Below, piece after piece: positions 1 through 5,075 of a stretch of DNA of 5,075 bases; position 1 is the stretch's first letter; each line of letters opens with the position of its first letter. Both the position numbers and the translations under genes were made by a program. The stretch spans positions 1-5,075 of the forward strand of contig JAEZNF010000381.1 in the NCBI GenBank assembly GCA_023441845.1, read 5' to 3'. A model generated the notes under the pieces. It was not told the DNA's origin. It searched no databases and saw only the letters and a program-made list of their open reading frames with translations. This DNA comes from Bacillota bacterium. Its GTDB lineage: Bacteria > Bacillota > Clostridia > Acetivibrionales > DSM-2933.

Positions 1-1059
1 AATAGCATCAAAATCTTCTGCTTCTATTGTTGCAAAAGCGGATTTACCTTGAGGCTGAGCAGTAGGTTGATTTGGACCGCTGGTTGGTCCATCTGTTGGT
101 GTACTATTTGCATTATCTCTAAACAAATCAGGTAATACGTTATAAATATACTGATTAACATAACCCCACCAATGTGTACCACCATTAGCAACCATAAAAT
201 AGAAGTTTCCTTCTACTGGATCATTTGAATATATGAAAGTATCCGTTATTTGTTTCATTGCATTAATCTGAGGTACCATATTAGGATATGCAATATCTTC
301 ACTGCCTGTAGCACAGAAGATTTTGAAGTCATGTGGTGCTTTATAACCATATTTCTTTGGAATACTTGCCAGATATGCTGCTACTTGTTGGGCACTAGAA
401 CCTCCAGATTTATCCCAACAGTCACCGCTATACGGCATATAATATTTGATATATTCAAGGCAATTTATATATGTATACCATGTACATACCGAACCCATTG
501 AGAATCCGCCAAATGCCCTGTGATCTCTGGAAGCCTTCATATCAGCAGTACTATTTGATTTTAAATATGTATTGTATTTGGTTTCAACCAATGGAATAAT
601 TGATTTGGTCAATTCCTGATGGAAAGTCGCCTCACTATTAGTACCCTTGTAAAATGAAGGTGTAACAAATATAGCCGGTTCAATATCTCCCTTTGCAATC
701 ATGTTATCGATTATTACCTTTAATTCCTTGTTCTGACCTGGTCCGCCAAATAATAATGTCTCATCTTCGCCGCCACCATGCATCAGATATACAACGTTAT
801 ACTTTTTAGAAGTATCAGACTGGTTATATCCGTTAGGAAGATAGACGTAAAAATTCTTAGTAGCATTACCCCAAGTGTAACTTAGCCTTTCAATAGTACC
901 TTGTTTTGAACTCATATTTTTGTACTCATTTGGAAGCGGCCTATAAACTTTCTCACCAGCTGCAAATACCGATAGATTAAAAGTAGCCACCATGCTGAGA
1001 GTCATGATACTCGCCAGAATAAAGCACATGCTCTTTTTAATACCTTTCTTCAATACCAT
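1..1059 (-). CDS. Secreted CE1 feruloyl-esterase-type enzyme, 3' end beyond window
   Basis: Partial gene: 353 codons, still open at the window edge. Residues 5-33 form a signal peptide (KKGIKKS, a hydrophobic core, then VFA|AGE as the likely cleavage site). Residues ~50-313 are an alpha/beta-hydrolase of carbohydrate esterase family 1. Visible motifs are HGGGE at 94-98 near the oxyanion hole, the nucleophile elbow GFSMG with Ser187, the acid region TGSED with Asp255 (Glu254 adjacent), and the catalytic His296 in GGTHWWGY. From memory this closely resembles the C-terminal feruloyl esterase module of C. thermocellum Xyn10B (XynY), which releases ferulate from arabinoxylan. A Pro/Thr/Gly-rich linker (~318-338) follows, then AFATIEAEDFDAI, typical of the beginning of a CBM6 xylan-binding module. 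The ATG is set by AAAGGGGG seven bases upstream. CE1 hydrolase fold and secretion are secure; ferulate specificity is inferred. A dockerin may follow outside the window. Confidence 0.
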   Translation of the reverse strand, partial: MVLKKGIKKSMCFILASIMTLSMVATFNLSVFAAGEKVYRPLPNEYKNMSSKQGTIERLSYTWGNATKNFYVYLPNGYNQSDTSKKYNVVYLMHGGGEDETLLFGGPGQNKELKVIIDNMIAKGDIEPAIFVTPSFYKGTNSEATFHQELTKSIIPLVETKYNTYLKSNSTADMKASRDHRAFGGFSMGSVCTWYTYINCLEYIKYYMPYSGDCWDKSGGSSAQQVAAYLASIPKKYGYKAPHDFKIFCATGSEDIAYPNMVPQINAMKQITDTFIYSNDPVEGNFYFMVANGGTHWWGYVNQYIYNVLPDLFRDNANSTPTDGPTSGPNQPTAQPQGKSAFATIEAEDFDAI

Positions 1060-1066
1060 TGTAAAT

Positions 1067-1074
1067 CCCCCTTT
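1067..1074 (-). promoter_or_regulatory. Ribosome binding site of the CE1 esterase
   Basis: The minus strand reads AAAGGGGG, followed by a seven-base spacer and the ATG at 1059-1057. This strong Shine-Dalgarno match fixes the start of the esterase, and the signal peptide begins directly behind it. Confidence 0.
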
Positions 1075-1120
1075 AAAATTAATAAATGATATCTTTATTT
1101 TTCTAGAGTTACTAATATAT

Positions 1121-1149
1121 ATTCTATAATACAGAATAATGTTTGTCCA
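1121..1149 (-). promoter_or_regulatory. Sigma-A-like promoter of the CE1 esterase
   Basis: On the minus strand a -35 box TGGACA (5/6 to TTGACA, 1149-1144) and a -10 box TAGAAT (5/6 to TATAAT, 1126-1121) are separated by exactly 17 bases. Transcription would begin near 1114 and leave a 5' leader of about 55 bases. It lies in the gap after the SGNH hydrolase gene, so the esterase is probably transcribed on its own rather than only by read-through. Confidence 0.
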
Positions 1150-1170
1150 CATTTTATGGTGGGCATAATC

Positions 1171-1211
1171 TATCATTGATATACAATTCACGTGAGGTTA
1201 CTGTTTACAGT
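1171..1211. repeat. Three short palindromes upstream of the esterase promoter
   Basis: Three small inverted repeats lie close together between the SGNH gene and the esterase promoter: TATCATTGATA (1171-1181, 5-bp arms around one base), TCACGTGA (1188-1195, perfect 8-mer) and ACTGTTTACAGT (1200-1211, 5-bp arms around TT). The nearest begins about 22 bases upstream of the -35 box, where an activator or repressor could bind. None has the U-tract or stem length of an intrinsic terminator. Short AT-rich palindromes are common by chance, so an operator role is only a suggestion. Confidence 0.
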
Positions 1212-1221
1212 CATCAGTTTT

Positions 1222-2190
1222 CTATTTGACAAGCTCACTGACAGCATCAGCCCAGATTTTGTAGAAACTATTATCAATATGGATGCCATCTAAACTGTAG
1301 GTAGTATTCATCCTGCCACTGCTGTCTTTATAAAGGCTTCCTATATCCACGTATTTTATATTCAACTCCTCAGATAAAGATTGAAGCTCCTTATTAAGAG
1401 AAGTAATCTTTTCATTGGAAGCATTAGGATTATTTTTCAGTGCTGCAGCTCCTAGAGGAAGGATAGACTGGATAATGATTTCGGTTTCGGGTGAAGTCAT
1501 TCTGATAACATTAATAATATGCCTGTAATTGGCAACAGTCACATCATGGTGGATATTCGTCCAGACATCATTTGTACCAATCATAATAAAGAGCTTTTCA
1601 GGCTTTAACATGGTTATACCAGGCAGACGCCCCAGTACATTAAAGGAAGTATCTCCGCTATTCCCCTTGTTTATAGCACCTTTAAAATATTTCTGCAAGT
1701 TAAAATTGGCTGTCAATGAGTCCCCTAGAAAAACAACAACACCTTTTCCTTCTGTAGTAAGAAGTATAGTTTTTGTTCCGGCATCCCATCCTGTATTAGC
1801 ATCCAATTTATCGGCAAGATATCTGATTGGGACCATAATTATTCCCTCTGATTTTCGTGCCGATACCGGCATCATCTCAACTTTCCCGTCAACTTGCAGC
1901 TTGTTACTGTTTTCCGTAAGAAGAATAAGAGTATCCCCCTTAACAATTTGCAGTGAGTTTGCAGTTTTCTTTTCTATAACAGCCCCAAGCGCACTTGAAA
2001 TATCTTCAGCAGGCACCAACACATAATTTCCGTCAGTAACGCACTGTGTGCTTAATCTTACATGATTGCCGTTAAGTGTAACGTTTATCTCGGAAACAGC
2101 TTTGCTGCCTTGCCGGTAAAAACTTATCACAACAGCTCCAATTATAACAGCTATGACTAAAATCAACAGAAGGAAAATATATTTTTTCAT
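1222..2190 (-). CDS. Membrane-anchored SGNH/GDSL hydrolase with CuAO-N-like domain
   Basis: A complete 322-residue protein. Residues 4-23 form a single N-terminal membrane helix, an uncleaved anchor or signal peptide, so the rest should lie outside the cell. Residues ~35-146 resemble the copper-amine-oxidase N-terminal-like domain (Pfam Cu_amine_oxidN1), common on clostridial surface proteins: paired motifs VLVPAEDISSALGA and IMVPIRYLADKLDA with a following GWDAGTKTILLT. Residues ~150-322 are an SGNH hydrolase: block I FLGDSLT with nucleophile Ser158, block II NKGNSGDT with oxyanion Gly179, block III GTND with Asn207, and block V DGIHID giving Asp301 and His304. All catalytic residues are present, so it is probably an active esterase or deacylase; the substrate is unknown. 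The ATG at 2190 is preferred over a TTG nine codons upstream because AAAGGGAC lies in front of it and the membrane helix then begins at once. It is divergent from the LTA synthase gene. Confidence 0.
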   Translation of the reverse strand: MKKYIFLLLILVIAVIIGAVVISFYRQGSKAVSEINVTLNGNHVRLSTQCVTDGNYVLVPAEDISSALGAVIEKKTANSLQIVKGDTLILLTENSNKLQVDGKVEMMPVSARKSEGIIMVPIRYLADKLDANTGWDAGTKTILLTTEGKGVVVFLGDSLTANFNLQKYFKGAINKGNSGDTSFNVLGRLPGITMLKPEKLFIMIGTNDVWTNIHHDVTVANYRHIINVIRMTSPETEIIIQSILPLGAAALKNNPNASNEKITSLNKELQSLSEELNIKYVDIGSLYKDSSGRMNTTYSLDGIHIDNSFYKIWADAVSELVK

Positions 2191-2200
2191 AATATAAAAT

Positions 2201-2208
2201 GTCCCTTT
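2201..2208 (-). promoter_or_regulatory. Ribosome binding site deciding the SGNH start
   Basis: The minus strand reads AAAGGGAC here, ending ten bases before the ATG at 2190. The spacing is a little long. The site lies inside the nine-codon extension that begins with a TTG at 2217, which argues that the extension is leader and not coding sequence. Confidence 0.
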
Positions 2209-2358
2209 ATCATTCAAATTTGTGTTCTGCCATCAACCCCGTCAATCCTTATCGCTATTTAAAAAGTATCCTCTTTACCATTACAAAATAAGCATCAGAA
2301 ATCCTTCTTTAACAGCAATTATTTAAACAAGTCAAAGGCTGATATATACCAATAATCA

Positions 2359-2394
2359 TATAAGGCAATCATTGTCGTACACAGAAGCCTTATA
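2359..2394. repeat. 8-bp inverted repeat spanning the -35 region
   Basis: TATAAGGC at 2359-2366 is the exact reverse complement of GCCTTATA at 2387-2394, with 20 bases between. The interval contains the proposed -35 box (2372-2377), and the right arm stops one base before the -10 box. This position suits a repressor operator for the LTA synthase gene, but no regulator is encoded in the window. Confidence 0.
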
Positions 2395-2401
2395 GTATAA
2401 T
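2372..2401 (+). promoter_or_regulatory. Candidate sigma-A promoter of the LTA synthase gene
   Basis: TTGTCG at 2372-2377 (4/6 to TTGACA) and a perfect TATAAT at 2396-2401 are 18 bases apart. Transcription would begin near 2408, leaving a leader of about 120 bases. A second TATAAT at 2435-2440 has no good -35 at 16-18 bases, so the first is preferred. The surrounding AT-richness makes chance TATAAT matches likely. Confidence 0.
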
Positions 2402-2406
2402 ATAGT

Positions 2407-2442
2407 TTATTATATACTTTCATCAGTAATAGTATATAATAA
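2407..2442. repeat. Perfect 12-bp inverted repeat in the LTA synthase leader
   Basis: TTATTATATACT (2407-2418) and AGTATATAATAA (2431-2442) are exact reverse complements around a 12-base loop (2419-2430). If transcription begins near 2408, the repeat forms a hairpin at the very 5' end of the mRNA. Each arm also contains a TATAAT, one per strand (2409-2414 minus, 2435-2440 plus), so the repeat could equally be back-to-back -10 elements or a protein binding site. The stem is almost all A-T and has no U-tract, so it is not a typical terminator. Confidence 0.
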
Positions 2443-2517
2443 TGTATTGTATGTTGTCATCGGTAATTCAATCAACATCAGCACTAATACTTAATCTATT
2501 TAATAAAAACGCAGGGT

Positions 2518-2524
2518 AAGGGAG
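2518..2524 (+). promoter_or_regulatory. Ribosome binding site of the LTA synthase gene
   Basis: AAGGGAG lies six bases before the ATG at 2531. This good Shine-Dalgarno match confirms the start and places the first membrane helix at residue ~12. Confidence 0.
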
Positions 2525-2530
2525 ATACAA

Positions 2531-4408
2531 ATGAAAAAAACACTTATCAATATAAGAAGTCATGTAGTAAGTATTTTAATAGTAATCGGATTTTCCATAG
2601 GTTTGTCGATTATTGGATTTTTAATATCGTCGGTATTTTCTTATGAGGTTTTAAAACGCCTGTTGCTATCTCCTGTTTTGTTAATAATGAATACTTTGCC
2701 TTTGACCCTGGCTATGCTTTTTATATATTTTCTTACTTCACGGTTATGGACTTCATATTTTTTTGCAGGCGGTTTTTTCCTTCTCCTTCAATTCATAAAC
2801 CGTTTTAAAATCAAGCTTCGCAATGAACCGTTTGTTCCTGCTGACATTTTGCTTGGCAACGAATCAACTAACGTCGTTAAATTTTCCGAATTACCTCTTG
2901 ATGCAGGTTTTTACCTTTTGATAGCTTCATTTCTCGCCGTTGCACTGTTTTTATATTTTTTTGTAAAATCGAAAAAGATAAATTGGCTGACTAAAACGAT
3001 CGGTATTGTACTATCAATAGCAATTTCACTTGTTTTATACAATACATGTTATAAAGATGTCAAACTGTACAGCAGCTTTAAAATATACGGTTCTGAGTTC
3101 TCACAGGTTGATGTTGTACAATCGAAGGGATTTGTTTATGCATTCCTGGTCAAATCTAATGTTTTTAAATTAAAGGAACCTGAGGGATACTCGGATAAAT
3201 ACGCACAATCCATACTACAAAAGTATGAAGGCACGGAAGGATTACCGATTTTAAAAAACTCAAAACCTGAAAAAAAATTACCTCATGTTATTGCAATAAT
3301 GAACGAAGCATTTTGCGACATTGATAAAATTCCGGGTATTGAACTAAATAAAGGCTTCAATCCGCAGAAAAATTATGAAACGATAGCAAGCGAATCCTAT
3401 ACGGGTGAGATAGTTACAAGCGTTTTTGGCGGAGGTACTGCAGACACCGAGTTTTCATTTCTTACGGGTCACTCACTCAGTATTACAGACAATATTACAA
3501 ATCCATATATTTTATATATCCGCAAAAATATATCTGCACTACCCTGGTTGCTTAGAAACGAGGGTTATTCAACGACATCATTTCATCCTGGTTATTCATG
3601 GTTCTATAACAGATTTAATGTATATGACTATCTTGGCTTTGAGCGACGGTTTTTCATTGATGATATGAAAACTGCCGATAATAAAAAGAGTGGAGCATAT
3701 GTTTCCGACATGGATGCATTCAGGTTCATAATTGATAATTTCAAACAGTATGTCTCTCAGAAAAAAGATTCTCCTTATTTTAATTTTACGGTAACAATTC
3801 AAAATCACGGACCATACTCAAAAGACAGCATAGGATATCCGGAAATGCTCAATAAGAATAATAATTTAAGCAATGAAAATTACAACATGATAAACAACTA
3901 TCTAAATGGTATTGCGAAGAGTGATGAAGCATTGGGATACCTGGTTGAGCAACTAAGAGAAACGGAGGAACCTGTTGTTCTATTGTTTTATTCCGATCAT
4001 CTTCCGTTTTTAGGTGAAAATTTCGCCGCATACAGGGCAATAAATTATGACATAGGTACTTCCGGCAGCATGGATGCATATTTGAACACTTATAAAATTC
4101 CATATTTTATATGGAGCAATAAGGCTGCAAAAGAATTGCTGAAAGAACGGGGTATCCCTGCTGCTGTTGGAGCAGCACCGTTAATTAGTGCAAATTATCT
4201 GTCTACGGAACTTCTTAAATACATCGGAATAAACAGTTCTCAATATTTTAATTACCTGAGTGATATCAAAAATTCTTTACCTGTAATTACCGGCAGGGTT
4301 TATAAAACAGCCGGAGGCACGTTTACAGAAAACCTAACGGACAAGGAGAGTAAAATCATTTCCGATTACCGCATTCTTGAATATTATATGATGTTTCGCA
4401 GTAAGTAG
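2531..4408 (+). CDS. LTA-synthase-family membrane phosphoglycerol transferase
   Basis: A complete 625-residue protein, the usual length for the family. Family members move glycerol-phosphate from phosphatidylglycerol to a growing polymer on the outer membrane face. Five hydrophobic segments are visible at ~12-35, 44-69, 71-90, 125-145 and 152-172, leaving the C-terminal half outside. The loop motif RNEPFVPADILL (97-108) is typical. The sulfatase-like domain (~250-570) keeps every key site by comparison with S. aureus LtaS: Glu259 (NEAF, metal), the nucleophile Thr303 in FGGGTADTEF, Arg361 in FYNR, His426 in NHGPY, and Asp489-His490 in YSDHLPF (metal). It should need Mn2+ or a similar ion. It stands alone on its strand, with its own promoter candidate and a terminator behind it. 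It could be an LTA synthase, a primase-like paralogue, or a transferase decorating another glycan; the sequence cannot distinguish these. Confidence 0.
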   Translation: MKKTLINIRSHVVSILIVIGFSIGLSIIGFLISSVFSYEVLKRLLLSPVLLIMNTLPLTLAMLFIYFLTSRLWTSYFFAGGFFLLLQFINRFKIKLRNEPFVPADILLGNESTNVVKFSELPLDAGFYLLIASFLAVALFLYFFVKSKKINWLTKTIGIVLSIAISLVLYNTCYKDVKLYSSFKIYGSEFSQVDVVQSKGFVYAFLVKSNVFKLKEPEGYSDKYAQSILQKYEGTEGLPILKNSKPEKKLPHVIAIMNEAFCDIDKIPGIELNKGFNPQKNYETIASESYTGEIVTSVFGGGTADTEFSFLTGHSLSITDNITNPYILYIRKNISALPWLLRNEGYSTTSFHPGYSWFYNRFNVYDYLGFERRFFIDDMKTADNKKSGAYVSDMDAFRFIIDNFKQYVSQKKDSPYFNFTVTIQNHGPYSKDSIGYPEMLNKNNNLSNENYNMINNYLNGIAKSDEALGYLVEQLRETEEPVVLLFYSDHLPFLGENFAAYRAINYDIGTSGSMDAYLNTYKIPYFIWSNKAAKELLKERGIPAAVGAAPLISANYLSTELLKYIGINSSQYFNYLSDIKNSLPVITGRVYKTAGGTFTENLTDKESKIISDYRILEYYMMFRSK

Positions 4409-4426
4409 GTGTGCTATATTACATGC

Positions 4427-4459
4427 AAATAACCGTAATAAGGTTTATTACGGTTATTT
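4427..4459. terminator. Bidirectional hairpin terminator between convergent genes
   Basis: AAATAACCGTAATAA (4427-4441) and TTATTACGGTTATTT (4445-4459) are perfect 15-bp reverse complements around a three-base loop, GGT. The hairpin starts 18 bases after the LTA synthase stop and ends 19 bases before the stop of the convergent metallo-hydrolase. On either strand the 3' arm ends in TTATTT, giving a short U-rich tail that is part of the stem. The position and perfect pairing support a shared terminator; the low GC and lack of a separate U-run make its strength uncertain. Confidence 0.
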
Positions 4460-4478
4460 CACATAAAATCCATACTCT

Positions 4479-5075
4479 TTAATATAGAGTATTCTGTAAA
4501 TCTATTACCTTTCTGATTCCATCCTTCAAATCATCTTTGCTGATTGAAATTGTATTTTCTATTGTTTCCAATTTCCCGACTATTTCTCCAATCTTGTTTG
4601 TAGCATCTGTAGTGCTGTGGGTAGGTATAATTATCTGCGGTTTAAGCTGATCCATAAGCTTGAAGCCTTTTTTGTTGTCCAATGACATTTCCGAGTACTC
4701 GTTTTCAAACTGCATAAATGCCACATCAACCTTTCCAAGAAACTTCAACTGCTCAGGCGTCAGGGTATCCTGTCCGATATCTCCCATATGCACAATCCTC
4801 AAACCATCAACGTCAAAGACATACAGTAAATTATCCGGAGCATTTTCATCAATTGGAGCACTGCTATGTGAAGCAGCTATGCTTTTTACGGATATGTCCT
4901 TAACATTGAAGCTTTCTGCTTTTGCAGCAGATACCCTGCACTTGAATTCGCCATTGAACAGCTCATCCATATGATCGGGATGAGTATGTGTATTACAGAT
5001 TGCATCAACGGTTTTTACCGTTTTTGTCGGCATTAAATACGGATCAACTACTACAACCGCGCCACTCTTTGATGT
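4479..5075 (-). CDS. Metallo-beta-lactamase-fold hydrolase, 5' end beyond window
   Basis: Partial gene: the last 198 residues, with the reading frame open at the window edge. An ATG at 5033 lies in this frame, but the 14 codons before it read TSKSGAVVVVDPYL, a typical beta-strand just before the metal motif, so the true start is outside. Counting from the first visible residue, the metal motif is THTHPDH (His30, His32, Asp34, His35). It is followed by His70 in AASHSSAP, Asp99 in HMGDIG (bridging-type acid) and His153 in PTHSTTD. This set and spacing fit the UlaG/RomA-like branch of MBL-fold hydrolases, which bind two metal ions and cleave phosphoester, lactone or amide bonds. The substrate cannot be predicted, and any signal peptide or extra N-terminal domain would be outside. 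It converges on the LTA synthase gene, so it is not in its operon. Confidence 0.
   Translation of the reverse strand, partial: TSKSGAVVVVDPYLMPTKTVKTVDAICNTHTHPDHMDELFNGEFKCRVSAAKAESFNVKDISVKSIAASHSSAPIDENAPDNLLYVFDVDGLRIVHMGDIGQDTLTPEQLKFLGKVDVAFMQFENEYSEMSLDNKKGFKLMDQLKPQIIIPTHSTTDATNKIGEIVGKLETIENTISISKDDLKDGIRKVIDLQNTLY

Larger units (their letters stand above)
2191..2530. other. Divergent intergenic region, 340 bases
   Basis: This AT-rich stretch separates the divergent SGNH and LTA synthase genes. It holds the plus-strand promoter candidate at 2372-2401, two inverted repeats around it, and the ribosome binding sites of both genes. For the minus-strand gene I see only weak promoter candidates: TTGTAA-17-TTTAAA (2286-2258, 4/6 and 4/6) and TTGACT-17-TTAAAG (2335-2307, 5/6 and 3/6). 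I do not recognise a riboswitch, T-box or other structured RNA in it. Confidence 0.

Noticed and set aside
250..501. 83-codon open frame on the plus strand inside the esterase
   Set aside because: It is antisense to the catalytic Ser and Asp regions of the CE1 esterase, and its Cys/Ile-rich translation has no recognisable domain.
1200..1211. ACTGTTTACAGT as a terminator for the SGNH gene
   Set aside because: The arms are only five base pairs around two bases, with no U-tract on the minus strand, too weak for an intrinsic terminator.
1529..2026. 165-codon open frame on the plus strand, antisense to the SGNH gene
   Set aside because: It lies wholly opposite a gene with clear SGNH and CuAO-N motifs. 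Its translation shows no recognisable domain and I saw no ribosome binding site, so it is a shadow of that gene.
2191..2217. Nine-codon upstream extension of the SGNH protein from a TTG
   Set aside because: The extension would place polar residues before the membrane helix and overlap the AAAGGGAC ribosome binding site of the better ATG at 2190.
2435..2440. Second TATAAT as the main LTA synthase -10 box
   Set aside because: No reasonable -35 box lies 16-18 bases upstream, and the match is part of an AT-rich inverted repeat that creates TATAAT by composition.
4660..4974. 104-codon open frame on the plus strand opposite the metallo-hydrolase
   Set aside because: It is antisense to conserved metal-binding motifs, and its translation resembles no family I know.

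Overview
The window looks like chromosomal DNA of an AT-rich, Gram-positive, plant-fibre-degrading clostridium of the Ruminiclostridium / Acetivibrio kind. This is inferred from three things: a secreted CE1 feruloyl-esterase-type enzyme with a Pro/Thr linker leading into what looks like a CBM6 module, a lipoteichoic-acid-synthase-type enzyme, and purine-rich ribosome binding sites with AT-rich codon use. No mobile element, CRISPR array, tRNA or rRNA was seen.

Layout: (1) 1-1059, minus strand: the first 353 codons of a secreted CE1 esterase, cut off at the window edge just inside a probable CBM6. It has its own sigma-A-like promoter at 1121-1149. (2) 1222-2190, minus strand: a membrane-anchored protein with a copper-amine-oxidase-N-like domain followed by an SGNH/GDSL hydrolase domain. 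(3) 2191-2530: a 340-base divergent intergenic region with a candidate promoter and two inverted repeats. (4) 2531-4408, plus strand: a complete five-helix LTA-synthase-family phosphoglycerol transferase. (5) 4427-4459: a perfect 15-bp hairpin between convergent genes, probably a bidirectional terminator. (6) 4479-5075, minus strand: the C-terminal 198 residues of a metallo-beta-lactamase-fold hydrolase whose start lies outside the window.

How the genes may work together: the esterase is a plant cell-wall enzyme. The SGNH protein and the LTA synthase are divergent neighbours, and both should act on the outer face of the membrane. A role for the SGNH enzyme in trimming acyl groups from an envelope polymer, or from imported plant oligosaccharides, is plausible but not shown. 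The metallo-hydrolase is convergent with the LTA synthase, separated by the terminator, and has no evident functional link.

Every gene here belongs to a recognisable family with its key residues intact. I found no convincing new biological system. The points most worth checking are the CuAO-N/SGNH architecture beside the LTA synthase and the inverted repeats in the control regions.

[Format note: the original answer gave no confidence values; the 0 in each feature is a placeholder required by the schema, not an estimate.]
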